From DATATV01 sp035551355 (lineage in GTDB: Bacteria; Actinomycetota; Actinomycetes; Mycobacteriales; Pseudonocardiaceae): a DNA stretch of 64,000 nucleotides. The notes beneath the pieces were generated by a model. That model saw nothing but the letters and a program-made list of their open reading frames with translations. It made no database searches and was not told the DNA's origin. Below are positions 56,960-64,000 of the stretch, piece after piece (within the stretch, counting starts at the first letter, position 1; every line of letters starts with the position of its first letter). Where the stretch lies: positions 62,001 to 126,000 of the forward strand of contig DASZNF010000108.1 in assembly GCA_035551355.1 (NCBI GenBank), given 5' to 3'. The position numbers and the translations under genes were made by a program.

Positions 56960-57964
56960 TCAGGATTTCAGCCCGGCCGGGACGTCGGCGGCGTCCCCGA
57001 TGCTGATCAGGTGCTGCGCGTACGCCTCGACCCCGTCCTTGGTCACCAGTTCGCCCTGCAGCACGGTGTTCCTGGCCACCTGCTTGCCGGCCAGCACGTC
57101 CGCGGCCCGGTCGATCACCTGCTCGCCAAGGGCGTAGGCCGATTCGGCGTTGGTGGCATACATCTGGCCGTCGTTGATGGCGGCCAGCGCATCGGAGATG
57201 CCGTCATTGCCGACCAGTTTCACCGTGCCCGCGAGGTTTCGGGCCTTCAGCGCGGCCAGCACACCCATGGCCATCTCGTCGTTGGCCGCGTAGACGCCGT
57301 TGATGTCCGGGTGGGCCTGCAGGATGTTGGTCATCACGTCCAGCGCGGTGGCCCGGTCGAAGTTGGCCGACTGGGTGGCCACCGTGGTGATCTGGGGATA
57401 TTTGGTCATTTCGGCGCGGAAGCCCTGGCTGCGGTCCTGGGCCACGTTGGTGCCCAGGATGCCCTGGATCTCCACGATCGTGCCCTTGCCGCCCAACGCC
57501 TTGGCCAGTCCGTCGGCCGCGTTCTTGCCGGCCTGCGTCGCGTCGTAGCCGACGAAGGTGGTCAGGTTGCCGCCCGCGGGCTGCCGGTCGAAGGCCATCA
57601 CCGGCACCCCGGCCTGGTTGGCCGCGGAAACCTCGGCGGTGCCCGACTGCGAACCCACCGGGTCCACGATCAGGATGCCGGGCTTGTTGGTGATCGCGGT
57701 GGTGGCCAGGTTCAGCGCGGTGGCGTCGGAGTTGTTGGCGTTCTGGATGTCCAGTTTGATGCCCTTGCGCGTGGCCTCGGCCTGCGCGCCGTTCTTCACG
57801 CTGACGAAGAACGGATTGTTCAGCGTGCTCATGATCAGCGTGGCGGATTTGTTGTTGGTCGCGGTCGGCGTGGACGCGGCGTTGCTCGGGCGACTGCAGG
57901 ACACCGCGACCAGGGACAGCCCGGCGAGCGTTACCACCGCGGCGCTGCGGATCGTGTGCTTCAT
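56960..57964 (-). CDS. rbsB: ribose-type ABC transporter substrate-binding lipoprotein
   Basis: 334 aa. An N-terminal signal with a lipobox-like 'VAVSC' (Cys23) indicates a lipoprotein. 'STLNNPFFVSVKNGAQAEATRKG', 'FVGYDATQAGKNAADGLAKAL' and 'AANDEMAMGVLAALKA' match RbsB and related sugar-binding proteins. It captures ribose or a related pentose outside the membrane and delivers it to the permease. ATG 57964 with GAAAGG upstream. Last gene of the operon; 41 bases separate it from the permease gene. Confidence 0.85.
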   Translation of the reverse strand: MKHTIRSAAVVTLAGLSLVAVSCSRPSNAASTPTATNNKSATLIMSTLNNPFFVSVKNGAQAEATRKGIKLDIQNANNSDATALNLATTAITNKPGILIVDPVGSQSGTAEVSAANQAGVPVMAFDRQPAGGNLTTFVGYDATQAGKNAADGLAKALGGKGTIVEIQGILGTNVAQDRSQGFRAEMTKYPQITTVATQSANFDRATALDVMTNILQAHPDINGVYAANDEMAMGVLAALKARNLAGTVKLVGNDGISDALAAINDGQMYATNAESAYALGEQVIDRAADVLAGKQVARNTVLQGELVTKDGVEAYAQHLISIGDAADVPAGLKS

Positions 57965-58005
57965 GGCGACCTTTCTTGGGTTGGGGATGCGATGGCCGAA
58001 GGTGT

Positions 58006-59016
58006 TCAGCCGCGGACGAGATCGTCCTGGGGGCTGGCTGGCTCCGCCGTGGGCGCGGGCGGCCGGCGCCGCGAGAACAGGGCGCGGAATGCGGTGGCGT
58101 TCCGGTCCAGCAGCACGGCGAACAGGATGACCCCGCCCTTCACCACGTCCTGCAGGAAGGGCGAGACGTTGAGCAGGTTCATCCCGTTGTCGACGACGCC
58201 GAGGATGAAGGCGCCGACGATGGTCCCGATCAGGTTGCCGCGGCCACCGGCCAGGCTGGTGCCGCCGATGATCACCGCGGCGATCGCCTCCAGCTCCAGC
58301 CCGGTGCCCGCGGTCGGTTCGGCCGTGGAAAGCCGGGCGGTGACGATGAATCCGGCCAGCGCGGCCAGCAGTCCGGACAGCACGAAGGCCCAGATCTTCA
58401 CCCGGTGCACCGGAATGCCGGACAGCTTCGCCGCCTCCCCGTTGTCGCCGGTGGCGTAGACGTAGCGGCCGAACCGGGTGCGGGCCAGCAGCAGCCCGGA
58501 CACCACGAACACCACGATCATCAGCCACACCGGCACCGGCACCCCGGCCGCGCGGGCCTGCCCGATGTTCTGGAAGTCGTAGTCGGTGACCGCGACCGGA
58601 TTGCCCTGGGACAGCTGCAAAGCCAGACCGCCGAGGATGGACATGGTGGCCAGGGTGGCGATGAACGAGGGCATCCTGGTGCGGGTCACCAGCAGTCCGT
58701 TGACCAGCCCGCAGCCCGCGCCGATGGCCAGGCCGACCAGCAGACCGACCACGGTGGGCTGGCTGCGCAGGACCAGCGCGGTGATGATCGCGGAGAACCC
58801 GAGGACGGCGCCCACCGACAGGTCGATCTCGCCCAGGATGATCACGAACGTCTGCCCGGACGCCAGCAGCGCGGTGACCGAGGTGGCCAGCGCGACGTTG
58901 AGCAGGTTGCTCGAGGTGAGGAACACCGGCGACACCACGGTCAGCACGATGCCCACCAGCAGCAGCATCCACACGGCCCGCAGTTCGGTCAGCACGGTGC
59001 GCAGGCGGGGATTCAT
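58006..59016 (-). CDS. rbsC: ribose-type ABC transporter permease
   Basis: 336 aa, about ten membrane helices. 'LGEIDLSVGAVLGFSAIITA' and 'IIGGTSLAGGRGNLIGTIVGAF' are the BPD_transp_2 signature blocks that contact the ATPase. Forms the membrane channel of the pentose importer. ATG 59016 overlaps the ATPase stop as ATGA. The C-terminal 25 residues are charged and Pro-rich. Confidence 0.9.
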   Translation of the reverse strand: MNPRLRTVLTELRAVWMLLLVGIVLTVVSPVFLTSSNLLNVALATSVTALLASGQTFVIILGEIDLSVGAVLGFSAIITALVLRSQPTVVGLLVGLAIGAGCGLVNGLLVTRTRMPSFIATLATMSILGGLALQLSQGNPVAVTDYDFQNIGQARAAGVPVPVWLMIVVFVVSGLLLARTRFGRYVYATGDNGEAAKLSGIPVHRVKIWAFVLSGLLAALAGFIVTARLSTAEPTAGTGLELEAIAAVIIGGTSLAGGRGNLIGTIVGAFILGVVDNGMNLLNVSPFLQDVVKGGVILFAVLLDRNATAFRALFSRRRPPAPTAEPASPQDDLVRG

Positions 59017-60509
59017 GACGCGGCCTCCAATGCGTGGTGCAGCACGGCCTCTTGGGTGACCTCGCCGCCGTGCAGGTGTGCCGCGATCCGGCCCTGGCGC
59101 AGGACCAGCACGCGGTCGGACATCTCGACCAGTTCCGGCAGATCCGAGCTGACCAGCACGATCGCCACGCCCCGGGCGGTGAGTTCGTTCATCAGCCGGT
59201 AGATCTCCGCCTTCGCGCCCACATCGACGCCGCGGGTGGGTTCCTCCAGCAGCAGCACCGTGGGTTCGGTGAGCAGCCACTTGCCGAACAGCGCCTTCTG
59301 CTGGTTGCCGCCGGACAGCGTGCTCACCACGACTTCCGTGGAGGCCGCCCGCACGTGCAACTGCTCGACCAGTTCGGCCACGGCCTGCTTTTCCTTGCGC
59401 CGCCGGACAAAGCCGAGCGGCCCGGTGTAGCCGGCCAGCGCGGCCAGGGTCAGGTTCTCCCGCACCGGCCGGCCCACGCACAGGCCCTCGGCCTGCCGGT
59501 CCGGGGTGAGGTAGGCGATGCCGGCGCGGATGGCTGCGGCGGGGGAGCGGGCCAGCGCCGGTTTGCCTGCCGCGGTGACCGTGCCCGCGTCGACCCGGTC
59601 CAGGCCGAACAACGCACGCAGCACGTCGCCGCGGCCGGAGCCGAGCACGCCGCCCAGCCCGAGGATCTCCCCGGCATGCACGTCGAAGTCGATGCCGGTG
59701 AACACGCCGGCCCGGCCCAGTCCGCGCACGGACAGCGCGATCTCCTCGCGACCGTTGCCCTGCTTGGGAAACAGGTTGTCCACGGTGCGCCCGACCATGG
59801 CCGCGACCAGCCCCGGCGCCTCCAGTTCGGTTGTCCTGCCGGACAACGCGACGATGCCGTCGCGCAGCACCACCACCCGGTCGGCCAGCGCGAACACCTC
59901 GTCCAGCCGATGGGTGATGTAGACGATGGCCACCCCGTCGGCCCGCAGTCGCCGAACCTGGCGGAACAGTTCCTCCGACTCCTGGCCGTCCAGCGCGGCG
60001 GTCGGTTCGTCCAGGATGAGCAGCTTCAGCCTGTGGGTCATGGCCTTGGCGATTTCCACCAGCTGCTGCTCGGCCACCCGCAGCCGGCCCACCTTGGCCC
60101 GTGGGTCGATGTGCATGCCCATGCCGGACAACAACTTCGTGGTTTCCTCGGCCATTTTCGCCTTGGCCACCAGGGTCTTGCCGAACCGGCGGCCCTCCTC
60201 GCGCACGAACAGGTTCTCCGCGACCGACAGGTTGGGGAACAGGTTCTGCCGGAACTCCTGGTAGATCACCTGGATGCCGTGGGCCATGGCGTCGTCGGGA
60301 TGCCGGAAGGACACCGGGTCACCGTCGATGGCCAGGCCCCCGCCGTCGGGCCGGTACGCCCCGGAGATCACCCGGGTCAGGGTGGATTTGCCCGCGCCGT
60401 TCTCGCCGACCAGCGCCACCACCTCACCGGCGCCGACCTCAAGGTCGACCCCGTCCAGCACGGTGTTGTCGCCGAACCGTTTCACGACGCCGTTGACGTG
60501 AAGCCGCAT
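59013..60509 (-). CDS. rbsA: ribose-type ABC transporter ATP-binding protein
   Basis: 498 aa with two ABC cassettes in tandem, as in RbsA/MglA/XylG. The first has Walker A 'GENGAGKST', signature 'LRVAEQQLVEIAKAM' and Walker B 'LLILDEPTAALDG'. The second has the degenerate 'GSGRGDVLRALFG' in place of Walker A, with 'STLSGGNQQKALFGKWL' and 'LLLEEPTRGVDVG'. Powers pentose import. ATG 60509; 13 bases after the pyranase stop. Confidence 0.9.
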   Translation of the reverse strand: MRLHVNGVVKRFGDNTVLDGVDLEVGAGEVVALVGENGAGKSTLTRVISGAYRPDGGGLAIDGDPVSFRHPDDAMAHGIQVIYQEFRQNLFPNLSVAENLFVREEGRRFGKTLVAKAKMAEETTKLLSGMGMHIDPRAKVGRLRVAEQQLVEIAKAMTHRLKLLILDEPTAALDGQESEELFRQVRRLRADGVAIVYITHRLDEVFALADRVVVLRDGIVALSGRTTELEAPGLVAAMVGRTVDNLFPKQGNGREEIALSVRGLGRAGVFTGIDFDVHAGEILGLGGVLGSGRGDVLRALFGLDRVDAGTVTAAGKPALARSPAAAIRAGIAYLTPDRQAEGLCVGRPVRENLTLAALAGYTGPLGFVRRRKEKQAVAELVEQLHVRAASTEVVVSTLSGGNQQKALFGKWLLTEPTVLLLEEPTRGVDVGAKAEIYRLMNELTARGVAIVLVSSDLPELVEMSDRVLVLRQGRIAAHLHGGEVTQEAVLHHALEAAS

Positions 60510-60522
60510 CAGAACATCGCTC

Positions 60523-60927
60523 CTAGTAGACGACGCCGGCGGTGAGCAGCACGTTCGCGTAGGGGGTGAACTCCCCGGAGCGGACCGCGGCCCGGGCGTT
60601 GCCGGTGGCCGTCTTGAAATGGCTGTGCGGCACGTAGCGCGGGGTGACGCCGAGCTCGGTCAGCCGCCGCTCCACCTCCGCCCGCATTTCCGGGCTGCGC
60701 TCCTGGATCTCCTGGGACAGTAGGGCTTCCTCGATGGACAGCTCGGCCAGCACGGTGTCCAGCAGGTCCAGGAAACGTGGCAGATCGGGCCGCACCGCCA
60801 GGTCGACCCGCTCCACCCCGGCCGGGATGGGCAGCCCCGCGTCGGTGACCACCAGCTGATCGGTGTGGCCGAGTTCGGAGATGACCCGGGACAGTTGGCC
60901 GTTGAGGGTGCCGTTGTTGCGGCGCAT
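60523..60927 (-). CDS. rbsD: D-ribose pyranase
   Basis: 134 aa. 'GTLNGQLSRVISELGHTD' with His21 and 'LVVTDAGLPIP' match RbsD; the end 'FTPYANVLLTAGVVY' is characteristic. Interconverts pyranose and furanose forms of ribose so that ribokinase gets its substrate. ATG 60927 overlaps the ribokinase stop by one base. Confidence 0.95.
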   Translation of the reverse strand: MRRNNGTLNGQLSRVISELGHTDQLVVTDAGLPIPAGVERVDLAVRPDLPRFLDLLDTVLAELSIEEALLSQEIQERSPEMRAEVERRLTELGVTPRYVPHSHFKTATGNARAAVRSGEFTPYANVLLTAGVVY

Positions 60928-61868
60928 CAGGAAGCCTCCCTGGCTCGCGTGGACAGTGCGGTGATCGCGTCTCGGTGCGGCAGCGACGGGCTGGCCCCCG
61001 GCGCGGTGACCGCCAGCGCACCGGCGGCCATGGCCAGCCGGGTCGCCTCCGCGAAGTCCTGGCCCAGCGCCAAGGCCGCGCCCAGCGTGCCGGTGAACGC
61101 GTCCCCGGCGGCGGTGGTGTCCACCACGTCCACGGTGAACGCGGCGAACTCGGTGTGGCCCTCGGCGGTCACGCTCACCGCGCCCCGCTCGCCGAGGGTG
61201 ATCACCGCCCGGGCCACACCCCGTTCGGTGAACCAGCGCCCGGCCCGCACCGCACTGTCCACATCGGACACGTCGATGCCGGTCAGCGCGCTGGCCTCGC
61301 TCTCGTTCGGCGTGACGATGTCCACGTCCGGCCACAGATCCTCGGGCAGCGTCGCGGCCGGCGCGGGATCCACGATCACCCGCAGTCCCGAGGCCCGCCC
61401 GGCCCGCGCCGCGTACTCGGTGATCTCCTTGCGGATCTCCAGCTGCAGCAACATGACCGCGGATCGGCCGGCCAGCTCGGCCAGGGCCGCGTCGACCATG
61501 GCCTCGGTCAGTTCGGCGTTGGCCAGCGGGGTGATCACGATGTCGTTCTGGCCCGCGGCGTCCACTCGGATGTGCGCGACCCCGGTCGGGCCCGGCACCT
61601 GGCGCACCCAGCCGATGTCCACCCCGTGACCGCGCAGCGAATCCCGGGTCAGGTCGGCGAACGGGTCCTCGCCGACGCAGCCGATCATCGTGGTCGGCGC
61701 ACCGAAGTGCGCGGCCGACACCGCCTGGTTGGCGCCCTTTCCGCCGAGCACCAGGGTGAAGTCGTTGCCCAGCACCGTTTCTCCCGGTCGCGGCAGGCGG
61801 TCGGCGAACGCGGTCACGTCGGCGGTGATGCTGCCGACGACCAGGACGGCGGAGCGGCTCATCGTCAT
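60927..61868 (-). CDS. rbsK: ribokinase
   Basis: 313 aa, PfkB family. 'GGKGANQAVSAAHFGA' is the N-terminal signature; 'DTTAAGDAFTGTLGAAL' near the C-terminus holds the catalytic Asp and anion hole. Phosphorylates ribose at O5 to feed the pentose phosphate pathway. ATG 61868 has GGAAAGG six bases upstream; ATG 61862 is two codons on. Sits 61 bases after rbsR. Confidence 0.95.
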   Translation of the reverse strand: MTMSRSAVLVVGSITADVTAFADRLPRPGETVLGNDFTLVLGGKGANQAVSAAHFGAPTTMIGCVGEDPFADLTRDSLRGHGVDIGWVRQVPGPTGVAHIRVDAAGQNDIVITPLANAELTEAMVDAALAELAGRSAVMLLQLEIRKEITEYAARAGRASGLRVIVDPAPAATLPEDLWPDVDIVTPNESEASALTGIDVSDVDSAVRAGRWFTERGVARAVITLGERGAVSVTAEGHTEFAAFTVDVVDTTAAGDAFTGTLGAALALGQDFAEATRLAMAAGALAVTAPGASPSLPHRDAITALSTRAREAS

Positions 61869-61929
61869 CGATGCCTTTCCGTTGGCGGACAAGCAACTCA
61901 GGATTCGTTGCGGGACAGGCGGAAGCGGA

Positions 61930-62940
61930 TCAGCGGCGGGCCCTGGGCGGCTTCCCGGTGGATTCCCGGACCACCAGCTCGGTGCCGAGCACGATGCGTC
62001 TTGGCCGATCCGGGGCTTGTTCGCGGATCCGGTTGAGCAGCAACCGCATGGCCAGCGCGCCCTGCTCCACGTCGGGTCTGTGCACGCAGGTCAGCGGCGG
62101 GCGCAGCAGCGAGCCGAGGGTCAGATCGTCGAAGCCGACCACCGAGATGTCGGCCGGCACCCGCACTCGCATCTCCTGCAGTGCCTTGAGCACGCCGACG
62201 GTCATCAGATTGTTGCCGGTGAAGATCGCGGTCGGCGGGTGCGGCAGGGCGAGCAGGCGCAGTGCCAGCTGGTGCGCGGTGTCCTCGCGGAACCCGCCGT
62301 CCAGATCGTGTTCGGGCGCCGGCTTCAGGCCCGCTTCGTCCAGCGCGGCCAGGAAACCCTCGCGCCGCCCGCGGGCCGGGGTGGTGTCCACGGGTCCGTT
62401 GATGAACGCGATCCGGGTGTGCCCGAGGCCGATGAGGTGCTCGGCGGCGGCGCGGGCGCCCCCGGCGTTGTCCACCAGCACGGCATCGAACAGCTCACCC
62501 CCGGCCAGTTCCCGGTCCAGGAACACCACCGGGACCCCGGCCTCGCGCAGGTGCAGCGGGGCCCGGTCCTGCTCGGTGGCCGGGGCCAGGATCATGCCGT
62601 CCACCCGGTGCACCAGGTCGGCCAGGATCTCCTGCTCCCGCTCGGCGTCCTCGTCGCTGTTGGCCAGCAGCATCCGGAAGGACTGGGCCCGGCAGACCTG
62701 TTCCAGTCCCTTGGCCACGGCCGCGAAGAACGGGTTGGTCACGTCCGGCACGACCACGCCGATGGTCGCGGTGCGCCCGGACTTGAGGCTCTGCGCCACC
62801 GCGTTGGGGGAGTAGCCCAGCTCCGCGACCGCGGCTCGCACGGCGTCCGCGGCCCGCACCTTCTCGCCCCGCAGATAGCGGGACACGGTCGCGGTGGACA
62901 CGCCCGCGCGGGCGGCGACGTCGTGGATGGTGGGCAACAC
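61930..62940 (-). CDS. rbsR: LacI family ribose operon repressor
   Basis: 336 aa. 'TIHDVAARAGVSTATVSRYL' is the HTH and 'NAVAQSLKSGRTATIG' the hinge; the ligand domain ('VPDVTNPFFAAVAKGLEQ') resembles RbsR/PurR. GTG 62940 is chosen because AGGAGG lies six bases upstream and the N-terminus 'LPTIHDVA' fits; a longer frame to 62994 crosses the operator. First gene of the operon and under its own operator. Ribose (or ribose-5-phosphate) is the probable inducer. Confidence 0.9.
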   Translation of the reverse strand: MLPTIHDVAARAGVSTATVSRYLRGEKVRAADAVRAAVAELGYSPNAVAQSLKSGRTATIGVVVPDVTNPFFAAVAKGLEQVCRAQSFRMLLANSDEDAEREQEILADLVHRVDGMILAPATEQDRAPLHLREAGVPVVFLDRELAGGELFDAVLVDNAGGARAAAEHLIGLGHTRIAFINGPVDTTPARGRREGFLAALDEAGLKPAPEHDLDGGFREDTAHQLALRLLALPHPPTAIFTGNNLMTVGVLKALQEMRVRVPADISVVGFDDLTLGSLLRPPLTCVHRPDVEQGALAMRLLLNRIREQAPDRPRRIVLGTELVVRESTGKPPRARR

Positions 62941-62947
62941 TGCCTCC

Positions 62948-62974
62948 TGTAAACGTTGGCTGACAACGTTTACA
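62948..62974. promoter_or_regulatory. rbsR operator
   Basis: TGTAAACGTT (N7) AACGTTTACA: perfect 10-bp arms with a 7-base spacer. Each arm holds its own AACGTT palindrome with the central CG of LacI-type sites. It overlaps the rbsR ribosome site, so bound repressor would block the whole operon; the divergent amidohydrolase promoter is 120 bases away. Confidence 0.85.
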
Positions 62975-63096
62975 GTGACCCGGCTCGTTGTCAACCCCTC
63001 GGGTCATCGGCCGGGCGGGTTGCCAGGGCCACCGGGGCGCGGTAGGCAACGGGCAGACGATCCCGACGCGGCCCCGGCCGCAGGCTGGAGCAGCCC

Positions 63097-64000
63097 GTGA
63101 GCACCGAGACTTCCACCGGCCGGACCGCGGTGACCAACGTGCGGGTGTTCGACGGCGAGGGCCTGTCCGAGCCGCGCACCGTGCTGATCGACGGCGAGAA
63201 GATCGGCACGGCGGGCGGGGACGCCGCGGAGTTCGACGGCGCGGGCGGGGTGCTGCTGCCCGGCCTGATCGACGCGCACATCCACCTGCACGGCCGGGAC
63301 ACGCTGGAAAAGCTCTGCGCCCACGGCGTGACCACCGGCCTGGACATGGCCACCTGGCCGCCCGAGCGGCTGGCCGAACTGCGCGGTGTGCCGGGTTTGA
63401 CGGATATCCGCAGTCCCGGGCTGCCCGCGATCGGTCCGGGCGGGATGCACGCCAAGGTGCTCGGGCTGCCGGCCGAGGCGATCGTGCTGGATGCAGGGCA
63501 GGCGCGCGCGTTCGTGGCCGCGCGGGTGGCCGAGGGCGCGGACTATCTGAAGATCGTGGCCGAGGCGCCCGGACAGGGTGGTCCGGACAGGTCCACAATG
63601 AACACTCTGGTCGCGGAAGCCCACGCGCGCGGGCTGTCCGTGGTCGCGCACGCGGCCAGCGTGGGCGCCTACACCATGGTGCTGGACGCCGGGGCGGACC
63701 GGATCACGCACGTCCCGCTGGACGACCTGGTGGCCGAGGCGGACGTGGCGCGGATGGCCGGCAAGGTCGCCATCCCCACGCTGACCATGGCCGAGTCGAT
63801 CGCGTCGTTCCGGCCGGGCGCGGACTTCGCCGCGGCCACGGCGAGCGTGACCGCGCTGTACGAGGCCGGGGTCCCCATCCTGGCCGGGACGGACGCCACC
63901 GAGCACGCGGGCCTGCCATTCGCGGTGCGGCCCGGCGAAAGCCTGCACCGGGAGCTGGAACTGCTGGTGCAGGCCGGTGTGAGCCCGGCGGCGGCGCTGC
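63097..64000 (+). CDS. amidohydrolase family metal enzyme (3' end outside window)
   Basis: At least 301 aa, open to the right edge. 'LPGLIDAHIHLHG' gives the HxH metal pair, Lys in 'ADYLKIVAE' the bridging residue, His in 'VVAHAAS' and 'RITHVPL' further ligands, and Asp in 'LAGTDATEH' the catalytic base. The pattern is that of imidazolonepropionase/prolidase-type amidohydrolases that open cyclic amides or cleave dipeptides. GTG 63097 has GGAG six bases upstream. Divergent from rbsR; substrate unknown. Confidence 0.85.
   Translation, partial: MSTETSTGRTAVTNVRVFDGEGLSEPRTVLIDGEKIGTAGGDAAEFDGAGGVLLPGLIDAHIHLHGRDTLEKLCAHGVTTGLDMATWPPERLAELRGVPGLTDIRSPGLPAIGPGGMHAKVLGLPAEAIVLDAGQARAFVAARVAEGADYLKIVAEAPGQGGPDRSTMNTLVAEAHARGLSVVAHAASVGAYTMVLDAGADRITHVPLDDLVAEADVARMAGKVAIPTLTMAESIASFRPGADFAAATASVTALYEAGVPILAGTDATEHAGLPFAVRPGESLHRELELLVQAGVSPAAAL

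Noticed and set aside
1..64000. tRNA, rRNA, CRISPR array or prophage
   Set aside because: No T-loop-like GGTTCRA cloverleaf, rRNA segment, regular direct repeats with spacers, or phage structural genes were recognised by eye.

Overview
This is a 64 kb stretch of very GC-rich DNA with strong third-position G/C bias, many GTG starts and 1-20 bp gene overlaps. It is clearly from a filamentous actinomycete. The mix of gene families points to Pseudonocardiales (Kutzneria, Amycolatopsis or Saccharothrix-like) more than Streptomyces, but the genus is inference. No rRNA, tRNA, CRISPR array, intact insertion sequence, phage block or replication origin was seen. It reads as chromosome-arm sequence: envelope stress, secreted hydrolases, transporters, sugar catabolism and regulators.

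Layout. 1-4.6 kb: an Asp23/Gls24 envelope-stress island (Asp23, DUF2273-like, Asp23, a 37-codon micro-ORF, DUF6286-like, AmaP), a J-domain-like gene on the other strand, then an ECF sigma factor, a zinc-finger/Asp23 fusion that is probably its anti-sigma factor, a further Asp23 and a small partner. 4.7-9.1 kb: DUF6314-like protein, DszC-like flavin monooxygenase, MFS pump, dihydroxyphthalate-decarboxylase-like protein. 9.1-17.9 kb: Tat-exported GH2 beta-galactosidase, formate/nitrite channel, G1 glutamic peptidase, YqjM-type ene reductase, MntP-like exporter, exonuclease III. 17.9-25.3 kb: MFS/MarR pair, acyltransferase, PadR/P450 pair, FUSC-family protein with an extra C-terminal domain. 25.3-28.9 kb: the most island-like part, with an AT-rich gap, a solo HsdR-N nuclease, an orphan ketosynthase and a DUF6431-like protein. 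28.9-34.6 kb: PAS-GGDEF-EAL protein, LacI regulator with a zinc dehydrogenase, GNAT.

34.6-41.1 kb: a six-gene minus-strand operon whose first five genes I recognise as the conserved but uncharacterised actinomycete cluster named after S. coelicolor SCO2525-SCO2521: NNMT-like methyltransferase, 613-aa protein, P-loop ATPase with KGGTGRS in place of the usual KGGxGK(S/T), two unknowns, and a sixth, membrane-anchored protein. This is the best candidate here for an undescribed system. Two divergent genes next to it share a small actinobacterial domain.

42.7-56.9 kb: a possible 26-aa peptide gene, MFS pumps, a YCII/ECF42 sigma pair, SDR, tannase-family esterase, GH8 glucanase, TPR-like protein, DUF2231, NAD kinase, aldo/keto reductase, XRE regulator. 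57-62.9 kb: complete ribose operon rbsR-K-D-A-C-B on the minus strand with a near-textbook LacI-type operator. An amidohydrolase runs off the right end.

Several regulator/target units carry visible inverted repeats: MarR/MFS, PadR/P450, rbsR, LacI/dehydrogenase and ECF42. Strong hairpins separate most convergent gene pairs.
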